Part shown: in pieces, positions 14,529 through 23,526 of the stretch | How the letters are laid out: the number at the start of each line of letters is the position of its first letter | Position numbering within the stretch: position 1 is the first letter of the stretch | Source of the DNA: an uncultured Phascolarctobacterium sp. | GTDB lineage: Bacteria > Bacillota > Negativicutes > Acidaminococcales > Acidaminococcaceae | Length of the DNA stretch: 29,662 nt | Assembly (NCBI GenBank): GCA_900547415.1 | Contig: URGS01000023.1 | Span: 1 to 29,662, forward strand | Reading direction: 5' to 3' | Position numbers and translations under genes: made by a program | Notes under the pieces: model-generated | Seen by the model: only the letters and a program-made list of their open reading frames with translations | Database searches by the model: none | Told to the model about the DNA's origin: nothing

Positions 14529-15905
14529 ATGAGACTAAGCATAATTCATATAATCAGCCTGGTGCTGACTGTAGCAGTAACATTGCTGCCAGGTCTTTTA
14601 GCGGCACGTAAAATAAAATCCGCAGATGATTATAATATTGGCGGACGCAGCTCCGATGCAGGGCTTGTGGCAGGTGCCATTATAGGAACCATTGTAGGCG
14701 GTGCTGCCACTGTAGGCACAGCACAGCTTGGCTTTAAGCTGGGGCTTACGGCTTGGTGGTTTACTCTTGGAAGCGGCATAGCCCTTCTGATAATGGCAAT
14801 TTTTTATGCTGTTCCTCTCCGCAGAAGCGGATTGACAACTGTATCCGAATTTCTGGTGGTAAATTACGGCAAGCCTGCAGGCTGGTTAGCCGGTATATCT
14901 GCCTCTGCCGGAATCTTTTTTAGTATAGTGGCTAGTACCCTGACGGCTCTGCACCTTGTGGCCAGTATATTTAATGTAGACTTGTCCATAGCAGCAGGGA
15001 TTATTATGGGCGTTGTTATGGGACTGGTGCTGTTTGGCGGCCTGAGCGGCAGCGGTATGGCTGGCCTTTTAAAAATAGGCTTTATCTTCATCAGTATTTT
15101 TGTCGGAGGTATTTTTGCCTACCAGGATATGGGCGGCGTTACAGGTCTGACAGCTCAATATGAGGCCTATCCCTGGTTTAGCTTGTTTGGGCGAGGCTTG
15201 GAGGACGGACTGTTTAGCCTTGGCTCCATGATAGTTGGTGTAATTTCTACCCAGACCTATGTCCAGGCACTTTTTTCAGCAAAGGACAGCAAGACGGCGG
15301 CCGCCGGCTGCGTTACGGCTGCTCTGGTTGTGATACCAGTAGGACTGCCCTCAGTAATGGTTGGCATGTTCATGCAGGCTCAGCATCCTGAAATAAATTC
15401 TATTAATGCTCTGCCTCTTTATTTGGCGACCTATCTTCCTGATTGGCTGGGCGGTATCGGTTTAGGAGCAGTGCTCCTTTCAGCCCTTGGCTCCATTGCC
15501 GGACTTTCTCTGGGAATTGGAACTATGATTTCTCGTGACATTGTCAAAGATATTTGGAAAAACGCTGATACATTTAATCTGCTCTGGGCCAGCCGTATTA
15601 GTGTTTTTGCCGTAAGTCTTTGTGCAATTATGTTTGTTTTCCGTCATCTTGATTCCTCTGTGCTGGAGTGGAATTATCTGTCCATGGCCCTTAGGGGCAG
15701 CGGCATTTTTTTGCCTTTGACATTTGCCGTATTTTTTCCGGGCAGAGTTCGTGCCTCCATGGGTGTTGGAGCTATTGCTGCCGGTATTTTTGCGGCCTGC
15801 AGTTGGAAGTATATTAGTCCCTGGGAGATTAACAGCCTGTTTCCGGCTTTAGTCTATAATTTGCTGTTTCTTATTCCAGGATTAATGTGGGGAGAGAAAA
15901 AATGA
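14529..15905 (+). CDS. Sodium:solute symporter family protein
   Basis: A 458-residue membrane protein with about 12-13 hydrophobic helices. The SSF-type start is clear: LLAARKIKSADDYNIGGRSS near 23-42, followed by glycine-rich helices with GAIIGTIVGGAATVGTAQ. The family couples Na+ to uptake of sugars, amino acids, carboxylates or pantothenate; the substrate is not readable here. A TATAAT-like box at 14485-14490 with no clear -35, and AGGGAGGAG before ATG 14529, start the unit. Its stop overlaps the dnaE start as ATGA (15902-15905), so translation of the DNA polymerase is probably coupled to this transporter, an odd pairing. Confidence 0.9.
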   Translation: MRLSIIHIISLVLTVAVTLLPGLLAARKIKSADDYNIGGRSSDAGLVAGAIIGTIVGGAATVGTAQLGFKLGLTAWWFTLGSGIALLIMAIFYAVPLRRSGLTTVSEFLVVNYGKPAGWLAGISASAGIFFSIVASTLTALHLVASIFNVDLSIAAGIIMGVVMGLVLFGGLSGSGMAGLLKIGFIFISIFVGGIFAYQDMGGVTGLTAQYEAYPWFSLFGRGLEDGLFSLGSMIVGVISTQTYVQALFSAKDSKTAAAGCVTAALVVIPVGLPSVMVGMFMQAQHPEINSINALPLYLATYLPDWLGGIGLGAVLLSALGSIAGLSLGIGTMISRDIVKDIWKNADTFNLLWASRISVFAVSLCAIMFVFRHLDSSVLEWNYLSMALRGSGIFLPLTFAVFFPGRVRASMGVGAIAAGIFAACSWKYISPWEINSLFPALVYNLLFLIPGLMWGEKK

Positions 15906-18900
15906 AACGTTTTACCCATTTGCATGTACATACAGAATACAGCCTTTTAGATGGTGCCTCTAAGATACCTCAGCTGGTATCCTACGCTAAGGAGCTGGGA
16001 ATGGACAGCTTGGCCATTACTGACCATGGCGTTATGTATGGTGCTATAGATTTTTATCAGGAGTGTAAAAAGCAGGGAATTAAGCCCATTATTGGCTGTG
16101 AGGTTTATTTAACAACTGGTTCTCATCTGGAGAAAACAAATCGTGGCATGTATCATCTGATTTTGTTGGCCGAAACGGACGAGGGCTATCATAATCTGAT
16201 GAAAATAGTATCTATTGCTCAGATTGAAGGCTTTTACTATAAGCCCCGTGTTGATAAAGATGTGCTGCGTGCCCACAGCAAGGGCATTATCTGCCTTAGT
16301 GCCTGTGTTGCAGGTGAGGTTCCCGTTCTTGTGCTCCAAAATAATCTTGATGGTGCAAGACGTGCCATTAAGGAATATATTGATATTTTTGGCAAGGACA
16401 ATTACTTTTTGGAAATTCAGGACCATGGTCTCGAGGAGGAGCATAGGGTTACTGCTGCCTTGAAGGAGCTGGCCAAGGAATTTGGAATTGGACTGGCTGC
16501 TACTAACGACCTGCACTATGTACGCAAGGAGGACGCTGAGGCTCAGGATATCCTTCTTTGTATTCAGACTACGGCTACTGTTGATGAGCCTGACAGAATG
16601 CGGTTTCCCAATGACAGCTTCTATCTGAAAAGCTACGATGAAATGGCGGAGCTTTTTGGGGAATGTCCTGATGCTCTGGAAAATACTGCCAAAATTGCAG
16701 ACCGCTGTAATGTGACTTTGGAATTTGGTCATTTGCTTTTGCCGGAATTTACTGTTCCTGAGGGATTTGATGCTGAAAGCTATCTGCGTCATTTGTGTAT
16801 GGAGGGCATGGCCAACCATTACCCCAATGCAGGACAAGAAGTTATGGACAGACTTAACTATGAGCTGGATATTATCCACAAAATGGGCTATGACTGCTAC
16901 TTTTTAATAGTATGGGATTTTATAGATTATTGCCGTAAGCATGATATTCTCGTTGGTCCTGGTCGCGGCAGTGCGGCCGGTTCCGTTGTAGCATATCTTT
17001 TGCGGATTACTAATATTGACCCTCTTAAATATCATCTGCTCTTTGAACGCTTCCTCAATCCTGAGCGTGTCAGCATGCCTGATATTGATACGGACTTTTG
17101 CTATAAAAACCGCGAAAAGGTTTTGGACTATGTTGTTAGTCGCTACGGAAAAGAGCGTGTGGCTCAGATTATTACTTTTGGTACTTTGCAGGCAAGAGCT
17201 GCAGTACGTGATGTAGGTAAGGCTTTAGGCATGTCCTATAGCGAAGTTGATGAAATTGCCAAAATGATTCCTAGAGAGCTGGGTATGACATTGTTAAAGG
17301 CTCTTGAGGCCAGCAATGATTTGAGCAATGCATACAAGGAGAGGCCTGAGGTACAGCGTCTCATAGACCTGGCACGCAGCGTCGAGGGCTTGCCCCGCAA
17401 TCCTGGTACTCATGCTGCAGGTGTAATTATTGCTCCCCAGGATTTGATGGACTATGTGCCTCTGCAGGTGGGCAACGAAACAGGCAAAAGTGACGGCAGT
17501 ATCATTACCCAATATGATAAGGATAAGGTAGAAAATCTTGGCCTTTTAAAAATGGACTTTTTGGGTCTGCGTACCCTGACCGTCATTGGTGATGCTATTA
17601 AATTCATAGAAAAAACTACTGGCGAAACAATAGATATTGACCATATTCCGCTGGACGATAAAAAAACATGCCAAATGCTGTGCAGGGGCGAAACATCCTG
17701 CGTATTCCAGCTGGAGTCTGCAGGAATTACCAAGCTTGTTGTTGACCTTGCTCCTACAAGCTTTGAGGATTTAATTCCCTTGGTAGCATTGTATCGTCCT
17801 GGCCCCTTGGGAACAGGTATGGCTGATGACTTTATTGCAGGCCGTCATGGTCAGCGTACAGCTAAGGTACTGCACCAGCTGGTGGAACCAATTCTGGCTG
17901 ATACCTACGGCGTTATTCTGTATCAGGAGCAGGTAATGCAGATAACCTCTGCATTGGCTGGCTTTACTCTTGGTCAGGCAGATATTCTCCGTCGTGCCAT
18001 GGGCAAGAAAAAGGCATCAGAGCTGGATTCTATGCGTAACGACTTTATTGAAGGTGCAAAAAAACTCCACGATATTCCTGAAGCTGTCAGCGAAGATATC
18101 TTTAATTTACTGCAGCACTTTGCAGGCTATGGCTTTAATAAATCTCACTCTGTTGCTTATGCTCTTGTAGCTTATCAAACAGCTTATCTTAAGGCTCATT
18201 GGCCTACAGAATATATGGCAGCCTTTTTAAACAGCGTCATTAGTGATGGCGACAAGGTTAGCTGGTATATCAGCGTCTGCCGCAGTGCTAAAATAAAGAT
18301 TCTTCCTCCTGATGTTAACGAAAGCGAGGAGGAATTCAGCGTACATCAGTCTGGTGCAATCCGCTTTGGTATGGGTGGCATCAAGAGCGTTGGCGTGGGT
18401 GCGGTGCAGGAGATTGTCAGAGCCCGCAGCGAGGGTGGTCCCTTTAAGGATTTAGCTGATTTCTGCAACCGTGTCAGCATGCGTATTGTAAATAAACGTG
18501 TTGTGGAAAACCTTATCAGAAGCGGTGCCATGGATAGCTTTAAGGCTAATCGTGCTCAGCTTTTAAGTGTAATGGACGCAGCCATTGAGCAGGGCAGTGC
18601 CTATCAGAAGGATGCAGAGTCAGGTCAGATGGGACTTTTCGACGACACTGATGTTTTTCAGGTTACGGAAATCAGGCTGCCTGATATGGAGGAGCTTCCA
18701 AAGAGCATTATGCTCCAGCAGGAAAAAGAGCTTTTAGGCTTTTATGTCAGCGGTCATCCCTTAAGTGCCTACGAAAAGGTTCTCCGTAGCTATACACCTC
18801 TGTACCAGTTCATTGGTGATAACTGTACTCTTGCTGATGGAACCTATGTCAAGGTTGCAGGCATTATTTCTGAGTGCAGTCTGCGTAATACCAAAAAGGG

Positions 18901-19345
18901 CGACACCATGGCAACATTGGTCTTGGAGGACTTTACGGGACGTTTCCCGGTTATTGTTTTTCCTCAAGCCTTCCAAAAATCTATCAGAGATATTTATAAG
19001 GATGGAGTTGTGGCCGTAGAGGGACGCTACAGCGTAGATGAGCGTGAACGCAAGGTAATTGCTGCGAGAGTATATCCCTTAAAGGCTGATGAGCAGATAC
19101 AGTCATCCAAGGTAGTTGTGCATGTAAAAATTGATGCGTATTTGGAAAATAATCTGGTTCAGCGTGAGCTGATGCGGGTGTTCAAAAACCATAAGGGCAA
19201 TGATATGGTGCTTTTGTATCTTATGGGCTCCAGAAAAACTATCAAGACTTCTCAGGATTTTTGGGTAGATTCAGCAAGCGATGGCTTTGTTGAAGAAATT
19301 GAACGTATATTAGGCAAGGAGTCTGTTAAGTTAGCGGAAAAATAA
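15902..19345 (+). CDS. dnaE: DNA polymerase III alpha subunit
   Basis: A 1147-residue replicative polymerase of DnaE type. The N-terminal PHP domain begins FTHLHVHTEYSLLDG with conserved histidines. The polymerase active site PDIDTDF is at 393-399 (two catalytic Asp), and GPGRGSAAGS lies just before it. The helix-hairpin-helix region and the OB-fold (about 960-1040, VKVAGIISE) follow in normal order. The start is ATG 15902, 4 nt inside the symporter stop and after GGGGAGAG; the in-frame GTG at 15887 would add five residues not typical of the family. A core housekeeping gene, useful for assigning the right-hand part of the window to a taxon. Confidence 0.97.
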   Translation: MKRFTHLHVHTEYSLLDGASKIPQLVSYAKELGMDSLAITDHGVMYGAIDFYQECKKQGIKPIIGCEVYLTTGSHLEKTNRGMYHLILLAETDEGYHNLMKIVSIAQIEGFYYKPRVDKDVLRAHSKGIICLSACVAGEVPVLVLQNNLDGARRAIKEYIDIFGKDNYFLEIQDHGLEEEHRVTAALKELAKEFGIGLAATNDLHYVRKEDAEAQDILLCIQTTATVDEPDRMRFPNDSFYLKSYDEMAELFGECPDALENTAKIADRCNVTLEFGHLLLPEFTVPEGFDAESYLRHLCMEGMANHYPNAGQEVMDRLNYELDIIHKMGYDCYFLIVWDFIDYCRKHDILVGPGRGSAAGSVVAYLLRITNIDPLKYHLLFERFLNPERVSMPDIDTDFCYKNREKVLDYVVSRYGKERVAQIITFGTLQARAAVRDVGKALGMSYSEVDEIAKMIPRELGMTLLKALEASNDLSNAYKERPEVQRLIDLARSVEGLPRNPGTHAAGVIIAPQDLMDYVPLQVGNETGKSDGSIITQYDKDKVENLGLLKMDFLGLRTLTVIGDAIKFIEKTTGETIDIDHIPLDDKKTCQMLCRGETSCVFQLESAGITKLVVDLAPTSFEDLIPLVALYRPGPLGTGMADDFIAGRHGQRTAKVLHQLVEPILADTYGVILYQEQVMQITSALAGFTLGQADILRRAMGKKKASELDSMRNDFIEGAKKLHDIPEAVSEDIFNLLQHFAGYGFNKSHSVAYALVAYQTAYLKAHWPTEYMAAFLNSVISDGDKVSWYISVCRSAKIKILPPDVNESEEEFSVHQSGAIRFGMGGIKSVGVGAVQEIVRARSEGGPFKDLADFCNRVSMRIVNKRVVENLIRSGAMDSFKANRAQLLSVMDAAIEQGSAYQKDAESGQMGLFDDTDVFQVTEIRLPDMEELPKSIMLQQEKELLGFYVSGHPLSAYEKVLRSYTPLYQFIGDNCTLADGTYVKVAGIISECSLRNTKKGDTMATLVLEDFTGRFPVIVFPQAFQKSIRDIYKDGVVAVEGRYSVDERERKVIAARVYPLKADEQIQSSKVVVHVKIDAYLENNLVQRELMRVFKNHKGNDMVLLYLMGSRKTIKTSQDFWVDSASDGFVEEIERILGKESVKLAEK

Positions 19346-19450
19346 ATACTGTGACTGATAAGTCTCTATAAAAAGTTTAATAGCAGATAAATTTTCCAGA
19401 TAAAAGTTATGGCTTTTATAGAGTATTTTCTAATAATGATGTTAACAAGC

Positions 19451-19480
19451 TTGCAAGAATAGCTGTAAAAATGTTACAAT
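19451..19480 (+). promoter_or_regulatory. Promoter of the etfBA operon
   Basis: TTGCAA (19451-19456), 18-nt spacer, TACAAT (19475-19480), about 40 nt before the etfB ATG. Confidence 0.5.
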
Positions 19481-19521
19481 AAACTGGAGAGTTTGTAATT
19501 TACATTGCAAGGAGGCTGCAA

Positions 19522-20316
19522 ATGAATATTATAGTATGTGTAAAACAAACGCCGGATACGGCAAGTGTAAAATTTAACGCTGAAACTGGTACTCTGCTGC
19601 GTGATGGCGTAGAGAACATTATGAACCCCTTTGACCGTCAGGCTTTAGAGGCTGCTCTGTGCCTGAAGGACAAATTCGGTGGCAAGGTTACCTGTGTTTC
19701 CATGGGTCTGCCTATGGCTGCTGATGTTTTAAAGGAAGCTATTGCTATGGGTGCTGACGACGGCGCTCTGATTAGCGACAGAGCACTGGCTGGCTCCGAT
19801 ACTCTGGCAACCAGCATCACTCTGGCAGCTGCAATCAAGCATTTGGGCGAGTATGATCTGGTTCTCTGCGGCAAGCAGGCTGTTGACGGCGATACCGCTC
19901 AGGTTGGTCCTGAAATTGCTGAGCATTTGGGTATTCCTCAAATTACCGGCGCTCTGAAGCTGGACTATGTGGATGACAAATTTGTTGTAGAGCGCGAAAA
20001 CGAAAGCTGCGCTATGACCATGGCTTGTCCTGCTCCGCTGCTGGTAACTGTTACAAAGGCTGAAAAGGAGCCCCGTTTTGCAAGCATTAAAGGTAAAATG
20101 AAAGCTCGCAAGGCTGTTATTCCTACTTTGACTGTTGCTGATCTTGGTGTAGATCCTTCTACCGTTGGTCTGTCCGGTTCTCCTACTAAGGTTAGAAAAT
20201 CCTTCACTCCGGAGCAGCCGCAAATCAACAGCGAAATTATCAATGAAGAAGATATTGATAAGGCAGTAGATATGCTGTTTGAAAAGCTTGTAGAAGCAAA
20301 AATTATTACTCGTTGA
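19522..20316 (+). CDS. etfB: Electron transfer flavoprotein beta subunit
   Basis: A 264-residue EtfB starting MNIIVCVKQTPDTASVKF, with the DGDTAQVGPEIAEHLGIPQ signature near 120-140 typical of anaerobe ETFs that bind FAD rather than AMP and can take part in electron bifurcation. AAGGAGG precedes ATG 19522. It is followed after 11 nt by etfA, and together they form the soluble heterodimer. No acyl-CoA or lactate dehydrogenase gene is adjacent, so the electron donor or acceptor is encoded elsewhere. Confidence 0.95.
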   Translation: MNIIVCVKQTPDTASVKFNAETGTLLRDGVENIMNPFDRQALEAALCLKDKFGGKVTCVSMGLPMAADVLKEAIAMGADDGALISDRALAGSDTLATSITLAAAIKHLGEYDLVLCGKQAVDGDTAQVGPEIAEHLGIPQITGALKLDYVDDKFVVERENESCAMTMACPAPLLVTVTKAEKEPRFASIKGKMKARKAVIPTLTVADLGVDPSTVGLSGSPTKVRKSFTPEQPQINSEIINEEDIDKAVDMLFEKLVEAKIITR

Positions 20317-20327
20317 GGTGACTGATA

Positions 20328-21527
20328 ATGGCAATGGTTGTAGATAGAGAAACATGTATTGGCTGCCAATCCTGTGTAGCTACCTGCCCCGTGGGCGCAA
20401 TTGATATTGTTGATGACAAGGCGAAGATTGATGCTGATAAATGCATTTCCTGCGGTGCCTGCGTTGGTGATTGTCCTGTAGAGGCAATTTCTCCTGAGGC
20501 TTCTGCTCCGAAGGCAGAGGTTGCAAATAACGAGGGCAAGGACCTGTGGGTAATTGCTGAGCTGGAAAATGGTGCTCCTATGGGTGTTACCTATGAGCTC
20601 TTAGGCGTTACTGCTGATCTGGCTGCTAAAGCTGGCGAGCAATGCTGCGCAGTTCTGATTGCTGCAGAAGCAGGCGATATGCCGCAAAAACTTATTGCAG
20701 CAGGTGCTGACAAGGTTTATGTAATCGAAGCAGCTAAATATGCTGAATATAATACTGATTTATATACTGATGCGATCTGCCAGCTGGCAGAGGCTTACAA
20801 GCCCGCTGCACTGGTAATGGGTGCAACTGCAGACGGCCGTGACTTGGCTCCCCGCATTGCAGCTCGTCTCCATACTGGTCTCTGTGCAGACTGCACCGCT
20901 CTGGATATTACCGAAGATAAACTGGTAGCATGGACTCGTCCTGCTTTGGGCGGCAACATTTACGCTACCATCATCTGTGATGAGCATCGTCCGCAAATGG
21001 GTACTGTTCGTCCTAAAGTATTCAAGGCAAGAGAGCTGTATGCTTCCCGTACCGGCGAAGTAATTGCTTTTGCTCCTGCTGGAGAGGTTGCTTCTAAAGT
21101 AGAAATTATCTCTAAAACTGAACTGACCAGCGGTTCTGAAATTAAAATTGAAGACGCTGCTGTTATCTGCGCAGGCGGCCGTGGTATTGGCTGCTGCGAA
21201 AATATGGCTATGCTTAAGGAAATGGCTTCTCTCTTTGAAAATGGCTCCGTTGCAGGCTCTCGTGCTATTGTTGACGAAGGCTGGCTGAACCATTCCCATC
21301 AGGTTGGTCAATCCGGTAAAACTGTTGCTCCGAGCATTTACTTTGCTTGCGGCATTTCTGGTGCAATTCAGCATTTATCCGGTATGAAGGATTCTGATGT
21401 AATTATCGCTATTAATAAAGATGCTTCTGCTCCTATTTTCGACGTAGCAAGCTATGGCATTGTTGGCGACGTAACTCAAATTCTTCCTAAGCTGATTGCA
21501 AAAATCAAAGCATATAAAGAAGCTTAA
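20328..21527 (+). CDS. etfA: Electron transfer flavoprotein alpha subunit with N-terminal ferredoxin
   Basis: A 399-residue EtfA, about 65 residues longer than the usual form. The extra N-terminus is a two-[4Fe-4S] ferredoxin domain (Cys10/13/16/20 and 39/42/45/49). The EtfA core then follows, with the FAD domain near the end (SGQSG-like QVGQSGKTVAPSIYFACGISGAIQH at about 325-350, then NKD). Ferredoxin-fused EtfA is known from bifurcating or confurcating complexes such as caffeyl-CoA reductase and clostridial lactate dehydrogenase; here it suggests direct exchange with ferredoxin. ATG 20328 follows GAGGTGA. Probably cotranscribed with etfB and possibly with the genes to pyk. Confidence 0.95.
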   Translation: MAMVVDRETCIGCQSCVATCPVGAIDIVDDKAKIDADKCISCGACVGDCPVEAISPEASAPKAEVANNEGKDLWVIAELENGAPMGVTYELLGVTADLAAKAGEQCCAVLIAAEAGDMPQKLIAAGADKVYVIEAAKYAEYNTDLYTDAICQLAEAYKPAALVMGATADGRDLAPRIAARLHTGLCADCTALDITEDKLVAWTRPALGGNIYATIICDEHRPQMGTVRPKVFKARELYASRTGEVIAFAPAGEVASKVEIISKTELTSGSEIKIEDAAVICAGGRGIGCCENMAMLKEMASLFENGSVAGSRAIVDEGWLNHSHQVGQSGKTVAPSIYFACGISGAIQHLSGMKDSDVIIAINKDASAPIFDVASYGIVGDVTQILPKLIAKIKAYKEA

Positions 21528-21554
21528 TCTGTTCAATTTTGGGGCATTTGCCAA

Positions 21555-21749
21555 ATGTGGAAGGTAATTTATATTGCTCAAAGAGAAGAGCATGCACAGC
21601 GTTTGCAGCAGATTCTCAGCGAAAATGGTTTCCTTGTAAAGCTGAAAAGCTCTGGCGGAAAGCATAATAAGGCTTATGAAATCTGCGTACCTTATTCTGA
21701 AGCGGAGGATGCCTACGAGGTTTTGTGTGAGCATAAGTTTCAGTGCTAA
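21555..21749 (+). CDS. Small DUF2007-like protein
   Basis: A 64-residue protein with the compact pattern of the DUF2007/putative signal-transducing fold: VIYIAQREEHAQRLQQILSENGF, then a basic stretch and YEICVPYSEAEDAYEVL. Function unknown. It lies 27 nt after etfA and 12 nt before pyk, so it is most likely part of one transcript. The ribosome site is weak (GGGGC, about 11 nt upstream). Confidence 0.65.
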   Translation: MWKVIYIAQREEHAQRLQQILSENGFLVKLKSSGGKHNKAYEICVPYSEAEDAYEVLCEHKFQC

Positions 21750-21761
21750 GGAGGCGTTGTC

Positions 21762-23513
21762 ATGAAAAAAACTAAAATTATCTGCACTGTAGGTCCTAGC
21801 ACGGATAGTGTGGAGCTGCTGGTGAAAATGATGCAGGCCGGAATGGATTTGGCACGCTTCAATTTTTCCCATGGCAGCCATGAGGACCACGGCAAGCGGC
21901 TTAAGCTGGTGCGAGAGGCTGAGCATAGAGCTGGAAAGGTTATTGCTGCTATTGCTGATACTAAGGGCCCGGAAATGCGTTTGGGCATTTTAGAGGGAAA
22001 TAAGATTTTTCTGGAGGAGGGTGACGAGTTCATCCTTACTACTGAGGAAATTTTAGGCAATAGGCATATGGCCTCCGTTAACTATTCCGGCCTTCCCCAA
22101 GAGGTGAAGCCTGGCAGCAGAATTTTGCTTGCTGACGGACTGCTGTCTCTGCAGGTACAATCTGTAGAGAATAATAAAATCTATACCAAGGTTATCAATG
22201 GCGGTGAGCTGAGCTCACGTAAGCGTGGGGCTTGCCCTGGCATTGAGCTTCAGCTGCCATTTTTGTCTGAGCAGGATAGGTCCGACATTCTCTTTGCTGC
22301 AGAGCAGGGAATGGACTATATTGCAGCCTCCTTTGTACAAAAGGCTGAGGATGTAATTGCTATCCGCAGGGTTTTGGAAGAGTCCGGCTATAGAATGGGC
22401 ATTATTTCCAAAATTGAAAATGAAGCTGGTGTAGAACATATTGATGATATTATAGAAGTATCCGACGGTATTATGGTTGCTCGCGGTGATTTAGGTGTAG
22501 AAATACCTGCTGAGGAGGTACCGCTGGTACAAAAGGATATTATTGCCCGCTGTAATTTAGCAGGCAAGCCTGTTATAACTGCAACCCAGATGCTGGAAAG
22601 CATGATGAACAGCTATCGTCCTACAAGGGCGGAGGCAAGCGACGTAGCCAACTCCATTATGGACGGCTCCGACGTCATTATGCTCAGCGGTGAGACTGCC
22701 TCCGGTCGTTATCCCTTGGAGGCGGTGGAGACTATGGCACGTATTGCCAAGCGTACGGAGCAATCCCTTGACTACGAAGGAATTTTCCGGCGCAAAGGTC
22801 TTCATGACAGAATTCATTCTGCTGATGCTATTAGTCATGCTTCTGTACAGATTGCCCATGAAATAGATGCTGATGCTATTTTGACAATTACAGAGTCCGG
22901 CTTTACAGCTAGAATGATTGCTAAATATAAGCCTCAATCAAAGGTTGTTGCTGTGTCACGTGTACCTGAAAGTGTGCGTGCAATGCAGCTGTATTGGGGA
23001 GTGGAGCCTATTTTAGGACCTTATTCTGCCAATACTGATGAAATGATAGAGCTGTCCTTGAAGTGTGCTTTGCTGCACAACGTTATTAAGGACGGTGCTT
23101 CTGTGGTCATTACTGCAGGCGTGCCCATTGGCAAGCCTGGCAGCACTAATCTGATTAAGGTAGTAAATGTGGGCAACAGGCTGTTGGGTGGTACTGGTAT
23201 AGGTCGCAAGACTGTAACCGGTAAGGTTTTCCGCATCCATGATGCGTCTGATGTTGAACGTAAGCTGGAAAAAGGCGATGTAGTAGTTGTGGATGTACTT
23301 AATGATGAGTATGTTCCTGCTGTCTCTAAAAAGGCAGCAGCTATTATTGCTGAGGAGGGCGGACTGACATCTACCACTGCTATTGTAGGCATTACTTGTG
23401 GAATCCCTGTTATTGTGGGAGCAAAGGATGCTGTAAGCTTGTTGGAAGATGGCAAGCTTGTAACCGTTGATCCTGTGGCAGGCATTGTCTTTGAAGGTGC
23501 AATTAATTTGTAA
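21762..23513 (+). CDS. pyk: Pyruvate kinase with extra C-terminal domain
   Basis: A 583-residue pyruvate kinase (last step of glycolysis, PEP + ADP to pyruvate + ATP). It starts MKKTKIICTVGPSTDS; the substrate/metal region has KIENEAGVEHIDDII, VARGDLGVEIP and the ITATQMLESM signature near 270-280. About 105 C-terminal residues form the PEP-utilising-enzyme mobile domain seen in Bacillus-type enzymes (KKAAAIIAEEGG, then GIPVIVG). In that domain the usual TSHAA histidine is replaced (TSTTA), so phosphotransfer there is unlikely and the domain is probably structural or regulatory. AAGGAGG precedes ATG 21762. Confidence 0.96.
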   Translation: MKKTKIICTVGPSTDSVELLVKMMQAGMDLARFNFSHGSHEDHGKRLKLVREAEHRAGKVIAAIADTKGPEMRLGILEGNKIFLEEGDEFILTTEEILGNRHMASVNYSGLPQEVKPGSRILLADGLLSLQVQSVENNKIYTKVINGGELSSRKRGACPGIELQLPFLSEQDRSDILFAAEQGMDYIAASFVQKAEDVIAIRRVLEESGYRMGIISKIENEAGVEHIDDIIEVSDGIMVARGDLGVEIPAEEVPLVQKDIIARCNLAGKPVITATQMLESMMNSYRPTRAEASDVANSIMDGSDVIMLSGETASGRYPLEAVETMARIAKRTEQSLDYEGIFRRKGLHDRIHSADAISHASVQIAHEIDADAILTITESGFTARMIAKYKPQSKVVAVSRVPESVRAMQLYWGVEPILGPYSANTDEMIELSLKCALLHNVIKDGASVVITAGVPIGKPGSTNLIKVVNVGNRLLGGTGIGRKTVTGKVFRIHDASDVERKLEKGDVVVVDVLNDEYVPAVSKKAAAIIAEEGGLTSTTAIVGITCGIPVIVGAKDAVSLLEDGKLVTVDPVAGIVFEGAINL

Positions 23514-23526
23514 AGACTATATTCTT

